Part shown: piece by piece, positions 36,747 through 48,610 of the stretch
How positions within the stretch are numbered: position 1 is the stretch's first letter
Layout of the letters: every line of letters starts with the position of its first letter
Source of the DNA: Pseudocercospora fijiensis CIRAD86
Taxonomy: Eukaryota; Ascomycota; Dothideomycetes; Mycosphaerellales; Mycosphaerellaceae
Assembly (NCBI RefSeq): GCF_000340215.1
Contig: NW_006921532.1
Location: 6,910,550 to 6,974,549, forward strand
DNA: 64,000 nt
Direction of reading: 5' to 3'
Position numbers and translations under genes: made by a program
Notes under the pieces: generated by a model
Told to the model about the DNA's origin: nothing
The model's input: the letters and a program-made list of their open reading frames with translations, nothing else
Database searches by the model: none

Positions 36747-36769
36747 AATAATACCCCCGGGGTATTATT
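36747..36769. repeat. 23-nt border palindrome, copy 5 (element C, gag/pol border)
   Basis: AATAATACCCC-C-GGGGTATTATT form, a perfect 11-bp inverted repeat around one base. It is placed between the gag-side frame and the pol frame. Confidence 0.88.
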
Positions 36770-36779
36770 CGATCGGCGC

Positions 36780-39700
36780 TCTAATTAGTTAGTTCGGATT
36801 CGGGCTCGGGTAGATCCGCTTCCGGCGGCGATGCCTACGATAGTATTATTACTAAGATTCGTGCACTAGGTAGTCGTTATACTATTATACTCGCTATCGC
36901 TTCGAGCATTCGTCTCCTTAGTATAGAGCCTAGAAACTAGGCTTATCGTACGGAGCGGCGTACCTCTAGATATAACCTATTTAAGCTATATTAACTTATA
37001 GCGCAGATTGCTAGTCTTATAACCGCACTATAGCGTTTCCCGAAGAGCGTTTAGAAGTAGCAAGGATATCCTCGTAGGACTTGTAGCTAGTGTTTCCGAT
37101 ATAACTAGTAAATACGACTCGGTTGCCCTTCTAGTTAGCGATAGTTCCTTCCTAGGAGCTATCGTCGTAGTTACGCTAGATACCCCGGGTTATACGAGAC
37201 TATAGACGACCTAGAATAATTAGCGTATTCGGGTTAGCGGCAATCTAGAAGGTAAAGGAAAAGTATATACCGAAAGCGTCTACTATAATATTATAGTAGG
37301 CACCTACTAGCGCAACCTCCCTATTCACTCCCTATATACTAAGGGAAATATCTCTATTTATTAGTAGTCGGAGCTGTTTAGCCTAGCGCTTACTTATAAT
37401 AAGTAACTCTAAACTATTATTAAGCATTACTAGCAACTACTAACTATAGCTTCCGATAGTAACTTAAATATAGATAGCGGGAACGACGGTAAAGGAACGG
37501 GTAACTACGGAAAGGTCTATATTATTAGGGATAGAGTAAAGCTCCTTAGGTCGAGGAGGTCCTACTCGACCGATTTATTAGCTAGTAAATCGGACAGCCT
37601 TAATAGAAACTAAAACCGAAGCAGGGTCGGCATTATTACTATCCCCTCGGCCTATCTCCTTAATCCCCTCTTCGTTAGTATTATCGATAGTCTCCTAGCT
37701 CTCGTAGGTTACTAATTCGCCTTCTGCTAACTCCTAGGCCCCTAAAAATTTAGGAAGGAACTATAGGGAAGAGACGTCGATATAGTCCTCTCGCCTCTAT
37801 TTACGTCGGAGGGCTGTAAGGTCTTTTATAAAGGTAGCATCGTTAGGAATCCGGCTCTAGAATAGGTTAGTAGGCAAACCGTATACTAGAAGCTCTCCTA
37901 TAGATACGTTAGACTTAAGGTCTAGGAACTATAAAGCCTAGAAGAGAGCATTTGCCTTTATATCGTAAGAGTTAGTAGGCCCGGCACTATACTTCTTTAT
38001 ATACCTATTAAAGCGAAAGCTCTTTAGGTCGGCTAACTTTCGTTTGTAGGCCGGCGGGTTAGCTAGGCCTAGGGTACTACTAAGGTCGGTAGTAGCATCC
38101 TCTATATCGATATCTAGAGTTTCTAGTACCTCCGGAGTAGCTATACTAGCTCGGGTTGCACGGTCTTTAGCTATCTAGAGTGTCTTAGTCTTAGCGACTA
38201 ATTCTCGCTATTTCTTAGCCTTATTAGCTACCTGCTTCTTAAGTATCCTAGTAGGGGCTGCCGTACTAGGGCGGGTAGGGTTCTACGGGCTCTTACCCTT
38301 GCCCTAGGACTAGGTTTAGGACCTTATAGTAGCGTAGACATCTATACTATTCTTAGTAACCGCGTAAACATTAGTAACTGCGTCCGGGTCCTAAGACACA
38401 AAGTTGACTTTAATAGGCTTAGTAGTACCGTTACTACTCCGCTCCTTAACCTGTTTTGCCCTAACCTTCTAAGTTTCTCGTTTAGTAATAGCGGCGAGGG
38501 TACTATTCCTAGTGTCCTTAAACTCGATCTTGCTACTATACTTCTTCTCTAGAAGACTCCTTAGTTAAGGTAGCTTCGGGGCTCTACGATCCTACTCGAA
38601 GTCAATCTTGTCGCCGGTATCGGTATAGTAGAACCGACTATTTACTTATATAACGAGCTTCCTCTTAAGAAGCTCCTTCTAGATAGGGCAGTCTAATTGA
38701 ATATATTTAAAACCGCCGCATATCTAGCACTTGCTATCTAAGTTAGAATAGATCTTCCGCATAGCGTAGACGTTAACTAAAGGGGCCTTAGGATAGTTAG
38801 GATCGGAAACCTAGTAGACTAGTAGTATATCCCTTAGTATACTAGTATTAATAACCTCCCTAACTCGCTATAGTACTTTCGTATTAAGGTTAAGCTAGGC
38901 TAGGGATTTAGCTAAGTCCGTAACGTCCTAAGAGTGCTTAGTAATAGTAGGAGTTACGGTCTTAGGACCGCTCTACGACTTAGGAAGGAACTTAGGTCCT
39001 CTGCTTCCCGAGGCGTCGCTCTTTACCTAAGCTAGGTTATTCCGGTCCTCGCCGTAAATAAACTTCTTCGCATCGGCGGAGCTATTAATATCGTCCTTAA
39101 TAGCCTCTAGGACCTCTTTATACTTCCTAAAGGTCTTAGGATTAGCTTCGCTAAGCTTATAGCGACGGAAGACACGCTTAGCCGTAGACTACGGCAACCC
39201 TTTAAGGAGTAGCCTCGTTCTTTAAGAGTTCTCGAGGTCCTGCTAGTTAATGCTGTCCGCTAACTTAACAAACTCGCGGATATACTCCTTTAGGTCGTTA
39301 TCTTCGGTACGCCTCTCTATATAGAGGTTCTTAAGCTACGTACGACTGCCTTTAATACGACGGCTATCGCGATCCCGATACTCCCTTATAAAGGCCTACT
39401 TAAAGACCTCCTAGTCGGTATTAGACTTGTCGTCCTTTTCTAGGTAGCTAACTAGGGTTCTAAGGGTTCGGTAAAGCTTAGTAATAGTAGTCCTCGTAAG
39501 GGACCGGACCTTATACTAGTCCGACTCCTCTTCGAGTCCGTACTCGGCTAAGTTGTCCTTAAAGCGTTCTACGTGCGCCGTAGCGTTCCACCCTTCGAAT
39601 AAAGAGTTCCTACTACTTCCTAGCTCTAGTAGGCGACGCCTATTCTAACGGAGAAGGTTAGTTTGCCCTTAAATTATCTTTATAACGACATTATAGAGAG

Positions 39701-39890
39701 CCTCGGGCGTAGAAGGCTCGATAGCCCCTAGGTCGATAGCGCTTATAACAACTAGTCGTCGCCTAATTTCTTCGTTAATAGGGTCCGGTAGGTTATTAGA
39801 TTCCGAAGATTCTGCTAATTCGTAATACTTGCTTTCGCTAGATAGTAGTAGAGCTTATTCGATTGTTATAAAGTAGTTAAAATAAAGTGC
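36780..39890 (-). pseudogene. Element C gag region, RIP-inactivated
   Basis: A minus-strand frame from about 39,880 includes LYRTLRTLVSYLEKDDKSN, YREYRDRDSRRIKGSRT-like and LKEYIREFVKLADSIN, typical of Gypsy gag capsid helices. A zinc knuckle lies near 38,729-38,690: Cys-(Trp)-Ile-Cys-Gly-Gly-Phe-Lys-(His to Tyr)-Ile-Gln-Leu-Asp-Cys. Around 36,990 the protein-like frame shifts to another phase (NNTIVGIAAGSGSTRAR at about 36,800), so a frameshift, a separate small frame or an indel is possible. Protease was not recognised with certainty. Confidence 0.75.
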
Positions 39891-39974
39891 TATAGGAAAG
39901 TGTTTTTAGTATATATTATAGGTTTGTTTCGATGTTGCTATACGAGAAAATAGTATGCTAGGCTGTTTTCTTCT

Positions 39975-39997
39975 AATATTACCCCTAGGGTAGCATT
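39975..39997. repeat. 23-nt border palindrome, copy 6 (element C, upstream of gag)
   Basis: AATATTACCCC-T-AGGGTAGCATT, an imperfect copy about 90 nt upstream of the gag frame. Confidence 0.75.
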
Positions 39998-40670
39998 AGA
40001 GTTTTAGCCTCCTAGGGGTCGCCTAGACACCCCTAGGAGCTTTAATTTAGTAAATTTAGACAAAAGCCGCTTAGAGGAAGGAACTGTAATCTCTATTTAT
40101 ACCTAGATCCTAGAAACTAGCTACTTTACTAACTATCGTTATCTCTTTTAGCTAGGCGGGGGGGCGGGGACCTTCTTTTTCTAGTAGAAGGCTAAGCACT
40201 ATCCGAACGAGGTAGCGAATTCCGAAACAATCTACCTAGTTAATAGGGGAACTGTCTAGGCATCCGACCTATAATCTAGAAATTGCTATCGTATAGATAG
40301 TCTTAGCAAACTAAGCAAGGCCGATAGGTAATTAGTCTATCTCCTCCTTAGGCGGGGCTTATCTCGAGTAAGCGGTACTAAATAGGTCTTCGACCCGGAG
40401 CCGAGTCCTTAGAAGCTAGCTATAGTTATAGACTAGGCCCTAAGCTATAATAGTCCTAAGGGTTTGTAGCTTTTCGGGGTTAAAGCGATGCCCTCGTTAA
40501 GAGGTTTCTCTACTTATCGTAACGGCCCCTTAAGATACTTCGGTATCGTCCGTATCGTAGGCTCTTATCGTACCCTTGCTTCGGTTATAGCTATTCGTAC
40601 TACCTAGAGACTACCTTTAACACACCCGAACCTATTAGATATAAAGAGATAGCCCTACCTTCGGCTCTAA

Positions 40671-40949
40671 TAAAGGACGGAAACTAATACTACTACTACT
40701 ACTTATAGCAATAGTATAGGCTACCGAGGGTAATATAACCTATAGCAATATAGGCAGCTATATTTAGCAAGATAGGATAACGAGACTGTCGCTTAGGCTA
40801 ATAACTAGAGCCCTGCAATATAGGCATTATAGAAGTGTAATATAAACAATGTGCTATACGAGGTTAATAATCTATCTACTCTGTAGAAGGAGGCCTCTTA
40901 TATAGGCTTAAAACTAGCCTATAGGTGTAGGGCCGGTTACTAGCTAATA
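40671..40949 (-). repeat. 5' LTR of element C
   Basis: 279 bp, from TAAAGGACGG to TAGCTAATA. The left LTR still has TGAAGG, so TG has become TA here. Confidence 0.94.
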
Positions 40950-40953
40950 CTAG

Positions 40954-43649
40954 TTTATATATATTTACCTAATATTATAGAACACTAGGCCGTAGTACGC
41001 AAGGTCCTCGACCGCCTACGAGCCTATAGACTGTATTACAAGCCTTCTAAATGCACCTTCGCTACTAAGGAGGTAGCCTTCCTTAGTTTTATCGTATTAA
41101 CTAATAGTGTTAAGGCTAATCCTAATCGGATTAAAACAATTACTAAATAGCCTATTCCTACGTCTATTAAGGAGCTTTAATCGTTCCTCGGCTTCGCTAA
41201 TTTCTACCGCCGTTTTATTAAGGGCTATTCGAGGCATGTAATGCTATTAACTAAGCTTACTAAAACCAAGGCTAATCTATCTAGAGAGTTTAAATAGACT
41301 AATAGAGCATAAGCCGCTTTTAACGGTTTAAAGAAGCGATTTACTAAAGTCCCTTTATTATACTACTTCGTACTAAGCAAACTAATTCGCATTAAGACTA
41401 ACGCTTTATAGTTTGCTATATTAGCTATTATATTATAACAATCGGATAAGGACCGTTACTAGCACCCGATTGCCTTCTTCTTAAGAAAGATAATTAACGC
41501 TAAGCGTCGCTACGAGACCTACGAGCAAGAGCTCCTAGCTATTATCGAGGCCTTTAAGTACTAGAGGTACTACCTCGATAGGGCTTAATATACAATACAG
41601 GTCTATACGGACTATAACAACCTCCGTAGCATTACTAAGGTTACTAGGGTTATAGGTCGATAGGCAAGATAGGCCGTCTACCTCGCCGGGTTTGATTTTA
41701 ATATATTATACTAGCTAGGCGTAAGTAACTCTACCGATAGCCTATCGAGGCGACCTAATTACGATAGCGAGACCTAATATATTAATTTATTGTTTCCAAC
41801 CCTATAGTATAAGATTGCTATAGCCCGTATTATTAATAAGCAAACGTAGGATAAGCGGACCTCCGGACCCCGCGGCGGCAATAAATACTATAGCGGAGTT
41901 GTCGTTCTTCTAGTATACGTTAAAAAGGACGTAGATCGCTCGAGCTATAACGACTCGATTAAAGATATTGCTATCTATAGCGACAGTACTATAGAAGAGG
42001 TTGCAGTTAATCCGGCTACTAGTGCTATTAGATACATACAATGCGTACCTCGTTTAATAGCGAGGGTGCTATTAAATAACCTTATAAATAGGGATAATTA
42101 ATCGTTTATAGATAAGCTATTACGTACTTAGCAGAGGGACGCCTTTGCTATCGGGCGTATTAATAGGCTTGTAAGTAGACGGGCGACTCGATCTAGCAAG
42201 AGTAATAGTTAGTCGATCGACGACAAAGGTTACTTAAAGTTTAAGGGCAGATACTATATCCCCGCTAAGCAATCGATTAGATAAGAGCTTTTAAAAAGGC
42301 ACTATAATAGTAAGCTCGCTAGTTACTATAGTACAGAGAGGTCGTACGAGTTACTATCGCGCATATACTACTAGCTAAATAGTAAGCGGCATATAAAGGA
42401 ATATATATAGACCTATATAGTATGCTAGCGAGTTAAGGTACTAAAGCACTTACTATTTAGCGAGTTGTCTTTACTTCCTGTTCCTAGAAAGCTATTTACT
42501 AAGCTTATAATAGACTTTATTACAGGCCTTCCTCCTGCTAAGCGTAGGGGTAGCAAGGATGTATATAATACTATCCTTGTTATAGTAGACCGATTTACTA
42601 AGGGCGCTCGATATATCCCGGCGCGGAAAGATTAGACTACTATTAATATAGTAGAGGCGCTATAGAACAACATCTTCTATACCTATTAGGGAACCCCTAA
42701 GGGGATAGTATCTAATCGTAGATCGATACTAATATCGTACTATTAGAGCGAAATATGCCTATAGCTAAGACTAAAGCATCGGCTATTAACAGCCTTCTAT
42801 CTATAGACTAACGGTCAAACAGAGAGACAGAATACTACCCTATAGTAGTACCTACGCAGTTATATTAACGAGAACCCTAAGGATTGGGTTAATCTCCTAT
42901 AGCCTACAGAATTCGTATATAACAATAGTATACACTTATTAACTAAGGTTTTACTATATATAGCTATAATAGGCTAAAACGCTGCCCTACCGCAAGATCT
43001 ATTTACCTCGCTCGAGGCCGAGCGTAAGGAAAGGGAAGCGTATTAAGTACCAACCCCTAAAACACTAGCGGCCATTAAGAGGGTTCTAAAGATACGAGAA
43101 ATTCACGCTAAGATAGCTAATAAACTAGCGAAGGCCTAGGCCTATTAAAAGGCCTATTATAACAAACACTATACGCTAATAACCTTTAAGCAAGGCGACC
43201 TAGTTATGCTAAGTACTAAGAACCTCCGTATCCGTAAACACCTATTACCTAATAGCAAAACAAGGCCCAAGCTCGCACTAAGATACATTAGCCTATTCCG
43301 TATTCGAGAAGCTAAGGGCATATAGGCTTACTAGTTGTAGCTTCTACCTTATTATACTATCTATAACACCTTCTATATATCCCTCCTTAAGCCGTACTAC
43401 CTACGCGAAGGGGATAAAGCACCTACTAAATCCGAGGACATACTAGCTAATAGCGAAGAGCTATAGTCTATAGAACGTATCCTAAAGCATCGGACTAGAC
43501 AAGGCAAGAAGGAGTACCTCCTAAGATAGTAAGGCTATCTACCTAAATAGGACTCGTAGGAAGCTAAAGGTTCCTTTAAGGATATAACCGAGTTGTTAGA
43601 TAAGTATTAGACTAGCGTAAAGAACAAGAAGAAGGCTAAAAGCTTATAA
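40954..43649 (+). pseudogene. Element A RT end, RNase H, integrase and chromodomain
   Basis: Continues the RT of A after C (HLPNIAEH-type region). RNase H lies at about 41,330-41,700, with the first catalytic block reading KTNAL where TDA is expected. Integrase has a zinc-binding start near 42,293 (HYNSKLAS), a core with DFITGLPP near 42,510, and GQTERQN at 42,811-42,831 retaining the catalytic Glu. The chromodomain (SIERILKHRTRQGKKEYLLR at 43,467-43,526) is followed by KAKSL and TAA at 43,647-43,649. TAA/TAG stops are scattered throughout. Confidence 0.9.
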
Positions 43650-43671
43650 TGTTACTATTAAGGCCTAGGAC

Positions 43672-43694
43672 AATGCTACCCCCGGGGTGCTATT
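43672..43694. repeat. 23-nt border palindrome, copy 7 (element A)
   Basis: AATGCTACCCC-C-GGGGTGCTATT, 22 nt after the pol stop of A. Same relative place as in B. Confidence 0.85.
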
Positions 43695-44915
43695 AGCTAA
43701 CTAATTAGAGGCCGGCAAACTAGGACAATAAGACTATACTAGACGCGTACCGAGTGCTAACAAACGCGCTATAACGCGTTAACTATTCGCTACTCTTTTA
43801 GGAAACTACCTCTTTATTAGCGTACCCTATAAGACCCTTCTCTTAGCGCTCCCTTATTCTATTAAAAATCTCGAGGCCTAGGCGGTCGGCGGGAATAGCG
43901 CGCGCGGATAGTAATAATAATAATAACGACGGCGCGGCCGGCGCGGCTATATTAGTAACAGTGTTACGGAGTGTGTTGCTATTTAAGAAAGGAAGGATAT
44001 AGCTATATTAGTAACGGTATTGCCGAGTTGTTATTAGTTAAAGAAGGAAATTAGAAGAAGGTAAAGTTAGCGCTAAGACGACTAGCGCCGCTATTATTAA
44101 TATTACCTACTATTGCTACTACACTTACGAAGATAACCTTACCTATACTACGGCCTAAGGCCGGAAGCGCGCTATACTAATTAAGTTAAAAGAATAGCTA
44201 TATTAAAGGTTTAATTAAAACTTTAATTAAAACTTTAAGCCGCTTAAAAGATTAAGCGACTAATAGACTAGCTAACTAAGGGCAAAACTATAGAGCTAAG
44301 TTAGCCGGGGTCGATCTTGCGAATAATAAGTTACTCCTTAATCTTTCCGACTCTTTAAGCGAGGCGAACCTTAACTACTATACTTATAATAGCCTTTACC
44401 TATAGAAACCGGAAGAACCGTGTTTTTTAAAAAGATAAGATAAGATTAACACTTAAAGGCTACTAAACCTAGCTAATTAGGGCTAGCGAAACTACGATAG
44501 TAAATAATAGCCCTCGTAATAATAAGAACAACCCTCGGAAGCGGACATTTCTAGGTCTTTTAAGAGTAGACGTAAAGAACTCGGTACGATATCACTTAGA
44601 ACGGAGGTAGGGCTACAATACCTCGTACGTCTACCTATTATAGTAGGGAAGACGCGCTCGTATTATAATTAGTCGAAGGCCCTTAATTCTTATAGATATA
44701 TATTACTCTATAGTTTATTATATATAGGGATAGCGTAGTTAGAAGTTAGACATTGTATTAGAAGGTAAGGTTTGATATAGTTATATAATTAGGTAGTTAA
44801 GTGTTTAATTTAGCGCGGCTAAGTAGCTTATTAGACTTGCTAAGTTAGTAGTAACGGAGGTCGAGGTTAGAATATAGAAAGGCTACGAGGGCGCGGCCTT
44901 TAGAAGGGAAGCGTG
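43695..44915. other. Long 3' untranslated region of element A
   Basis: Counterpart of 19,625-20,859 in B, with the GGCGCGGCCGGCGCGG block and the duplicated TTAGTAACRGTRTTRC motif. No gene was seen. Confidence 0.6.
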
Positions 44916-45103
44916 TATTAGAGGCTATACGTAATTAGCATATAACTAGCTCGAGTAAAGCTAGGGTCTTAGTGCCTTAGGCAGGGCTTAGCGCTTAGCG
45001 TTAGGTTAACTAGCCTACCTTCCTCCTTCTCCTCCTAGTTCTCTATCGAATACTACTCGTACCTACTACTACCCTATCTACCTGCTAATAAACCCTTCTT
45101 ATA
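44916..45103 (+). repeat. 3' LTR of element A
   Basis: 188 bp, starting TATTAGAGGC directly after the purine tract GAAGGGAAGCGTG and ending CTTCTTATA. Followed by the target duplication TATAC. Confidence 0.92.
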
Positions 45104-45108
45104 TATAC

Positions 45109-45400
45109 TTATATATACGCGCTCGTTAATAGACTCGGTATACGAGATAAGCTTATTAGAATATTTATATTTATAATCTTCCTATATATAGGGAAGAAAG
45201 GTTAATAGAGTCTCTATAGCTTTAGTCGGTGCTTTAGATAGTAGTTTTGTTCGGTACTTGTAATCTATATAGTCTAAGAAGCGGGCATTCGTATAGTAGA
45301 AGGAAAGGGAAGGGAAAGAATTAGTCGATTAGTAGGAAAGTAGATACGTAGGCGCTAATTTGCGGCTAACTATATATACGGTTACGTATAGACTCGGCTA
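45109..45400 (-). pseudogene. Decayed minus-strand frame flanking element A on the right
   Basis: Minus strand reads FYYTNARFLDYIDYKYRTK, LLSKAPTKAIETLLTFLP and KYSNKLISYTESINERV with only TAG breaks. It ends at the insertion site of A. The minus-strand frame left of A (below 18,507) is in the same orientation but not in the same phase after removing A, so it may be the same gene with an indel or intron at the AT-rich site. Family not recognised. Confidence 0.45.
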
Positions 45401-46550
45401 TACGGACGTTAGTTAACTCCGCTTTTAGCGTAGTCAACCGTAGATTTTAGCATAGCTTGTATGTCCTAGAAATTTAGTATACTATTCTTCTAGGCAGGCG
45501 CTACCAAACTTTGTAGGTACCGCCCTAATACTAGAAGATAACCTGTTCCGGGTTAAGTAAGCTATAGGCTATAGTAACGATATAGGTTAAGAAGGAGGGT
45601 GTTCTTAGCTAGCCGGCCTACCTAATTAGGTCGATAGATTAATACGGGTTAGTACTAATATCAATTGCTAGCTATAGGCCTATATTGCTAGCCTATAGGC
45701 CTATATCGCTGTCGCTATATCTACTGCCTATCGCTATCTCTTGCTACTATCTCTATATTAGTTAGAAGTCCTTCTCTTATACTATATCTTACGTATAGCG
45801 TCGTCGTCGTCTATCTAGTTATATTAAGAAGCTACTATAGACTCTAAGCCAAGGTTTATAACCCTAGAAGGTCGCTAAGGCGTTGTAAGGTCTACGAAGG
45901 ACCTTATAGCTATAGCTCTAGGCTCGGTTAAGTCTATCTCTTTAATTGAGTTAAAGTCGATAGGCTGCGCGGACTATATATAAAGGCTAGTAACGCGCCT
46001 TTAAGGCTATTAAGGCCTTTGAGGTAATAGTAATAGTAATAGACGTAAAGGTAACGGCGGAAGCTAAGGAAAGTAAAGGCGCGTAGGTAAAGATAGCGGA
46101 GCCTAATTAATACGTCGTAGTTGCTATCGCGGCGTACGCGCCGTAGCTAGCGCTATATTAGTAGATTAGAAGGTAGATTAGAAGGTTGTCGACCGAGTTA
46201 GAGTCGTTAGTTACGGTAGAAGGCGTAAGGTCTACGGTCGTAGCCGCTTACCTATAAACGTAACTTTAGGAGCTCTAGTCTCGAGGAAGTTAGCTAGTAA
46301 GTAGTTAGCTAGGCTATATAGGGTGTCTTTAACCTTGCGTAGGAAGCCGCGTATATATTTATCGCGTACTATTAGATCGACTGTCTTATCGTTACGGATG
46401 CGATAAAAGTGCTAAGATAGGCCTTCTATAGCCTCGTTGTAGTAAGCCCTTAAATTACGAAGATATAGGTCTCCTATAGTCTACGGCTTCCGCATGTCTT
46501 TATAGCCTTCTAGCTATAATTAATAACTATCTCTCTCTTTTAGAGTCTTT
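45400..46550. other. Unassigned RIP-decayed sequence
   Basis: About 1.15 kb. Short repeats such as CCTATATCGCTGTCGCTATA at 45,690-45,760. No domain was recognised. Confidence 0.4.
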
Positions 46551-48380
46551 CTAATATAGAGCTATTCGCTAACTGTTTAATCTAGTATATTGCTAGATAT
46601 ATAGCTGCTATTAATTGAGTGTAAAGGGCGTAACGAATAGGTAGAACCTAAGGATATAGTAGTATAGTAGGTACGTTTGAAACTATAGAAGGCAGTTGCA
46701 ATAGGCCGGTGCCGGTTAGTTACCTCTATATAGTATAAGGCCGTAGTATATTAGAAGTCCTTTTGCCTTACATTCTTTAGCAATTAACAATTGCTTCCTA
46801 ATATAGTCTTAAGCAGCTAGTAGTTGTAGCTTCTCGAAGAATGGCATCTATTTAATCCTCTAATACTAAGTGCCCTTAGTAGTCCTATATAGTTATAGGT
46901 CGGCCTTATAAAGCAGCCGAGCGTCTATCCTTATTAGCTCGACAATAGTGCTATACATAGATAGCTAGACTATTGCCTTCTTATTATCGTATTTAATAGC
47001 GTTATAGTATCCTTCTAAAGGCGAAGTTGTCCGGATCTATATAAGTAGAGGGTTTTCTAATCGTGCCTAAGTCGCCTATAAATATAACTTCTTACGCTAG
47101 TTATTTAGAAGATATTAGACCTGTTTATCCGAAGCCTGCTTCTTACGTAGCTCTATAGCTATATCGTCTACTATCTCTTAAACCTCGATCTCGCTACGGG
47201 CATAGTAGATAGCGTATAAGAATAGCCGCTAGACCTATAGATACAGCTTCTCGGGGAAGTGTCGTAGGAAGGTCTCTTTAGCGTGTCGTTAGTAGAGATA
47301 TATCGTAATCTCTTCGAGGAAGGCTAGTCGAATAGCGCGCTATTCCTAGGCCGAGTCGTCTATAATAGCTATCTTTAGCTTCTACCGAGGAGCCTACTTC
47401 TTTAAAACCTAAAGCCTAGCCTTAATTAGCTTTGCTCGCTAACTCTATAGTAGTAAATAGCCCCCTAGTATCTAGGAGCTAAAGGAATTGCGGATATAGA
47501 CGGTAAATAGGTAAAAATCGTTGTCGCTCGTTTTATAAGTAGCGTCGAATAGAAACAACTATATATAGACGGTTAGTCGTTGCTATAATAATTTGAATGT
47601 TAGGAAAGCTAAAGCTAATACCTAAGGTACCGAAAGTTAGTCGAGGAAATATCTACCTATATCTCTACTAATACCGCTATTTAGCATCTCTCGCTACTAA
47701 GCACTCTACTAGGCTACTCTATTATAAACGACGCTATTAATACGGACTAATATAGCCTCGTAGGAGAGGCCTATACTAGATATATCGTCCGTAAGAGGGC
47801 TAAGGTTACGGTTAAGGTTATCTAGCTATAGCTTTATATTGCCCTTATTAGCTTAGGTAACTCGCTTCTTATCCTTCTTTATAGACTATACAATAATACC
47901 TTTTTTAGCCTAGTGCGCTCTAATAATCGCTAGGCGAGGTGCATTAGGTCCCTCCTTTAATAGGTAGAATACATAGGCTATATTATAATTATGCTAATCT
48001 ATTAGGCCTTCTATAACAACCCGGAGGCTATTAGAAGCCGATCGGACGTCTATATAGTCTAGTATATAACTGTAAATATAGTTACCTTCCGCCGCCGAGT
48101 TACGACTTCTACGAGCAATTTTATATCTATATAGCTTATCTATACCTTTATTAAATAACGCAATTACCGCGATCGAAGCGTTATACGATAGCTTATTATA
48201 TTCTATCTTACGAATACCCTCCGAGTCGTTACGACTACGATTAAAGTTACGCCGATAGCGATAGTAATAGATAGTCCTTCTCGTTAACCTATCCTTCGAA
48301 CGAGCTAGAGGCTTCTCCTCCTATATATTAGATATAAAGGGCTATACCTAGTTATATTTAGCAGCCTTTAAGAAGCTACC
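46550..48380 (-). pseudogene. MULE-type transposase, RIP-inactivated
   Basis: Minus-strand frame with long uninterrupted stretches. N-terminal part: RTIYYYRYRRNFNRSRND and EGPNAPRLAIIRAH (about 48,300-47,930). Catalytic region: FDATYKTSDNDFYLFTVYIR (about 47,560-47,500), KIAIIDDSA (about 47,370), RRAIRLAFLEEITIYL, and an RHAKETFLRHFPEKL block in the position of the CWH motif. Downstream are TTSPLEGYYNAIK and, near 46,760-46,700, a Cys-rich end resembling a SWIM-type zinc finger. The order fits Mutator-like transposases of filamentous fungi. TAA/TAG stops only. Terminal inverted repeats were not located. Confidence 0.75.
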
Positions 48381-48610
48381 CTCGATTAATAGACTAAATA
48401 GCGATTATCGCAGTTAATATATTATAGAAATAGGCAAAAGATAGGCTATTTTAAAGAGCTAGGATAATAGGTTATAGGTTAGTATATAGGTTAGTATATA
48501 GATTAGCCGAATAGAGGTTAAATAGACACCTATAGTAATAGCTACAATACCTCCTTTTATCGAGAATAGGCTATATACTACTAAGTTTCGACTATATGAA
48601 GTTATAGACC

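Larger units (their letters stand above)
28706..40949 (-). mobile_element. LTR retrotransposon C, 12.2-kb Ty3/Gypsy element with three frames
   Basis: 12,244 bp with 279-bp LTRs (28706-28984 and 40671-40949) and a 4-bp duplication CTAG (28702-28705, 40950-40953) in the RT of A. Minus orientation is fixed by the coding strand and by a polypurine tract (GAAGAAAGGGAGGGA, minus strand) abutting the left LTR. Frame order is gag, pol (RT, RNase H, integrase), then a 909-codon third frame where env sits in env-bearing Gypsy elements. Five copies of the 23-nt palindrome mark the frame borders. Its LTRs are unrelated to those of A and B. Confidence 0.93.
18508..45103 (+). mobile_element. LTR retrotransposon A (Ty3/Gypsy chromovirus), interrupted by B and C
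   Basis: Bounded by 188-bp LTRs and a perfect 5-bp target duplication TATAC (18503-18507 and 45104-45108). Removing nested elements B and C leaves about 7.15 kb, matching B's 7.2 kb. Internal order on the plus strand is gag with zinc knuckle, protease, reverse transcriptase, RNase H, integrase and chromodomain. That order defines a chromovirus. A purine tract (GAAGGGAAGCG) precedes the 3' LTR. All frames are RIP-inactivated. Confidence 0.93.
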
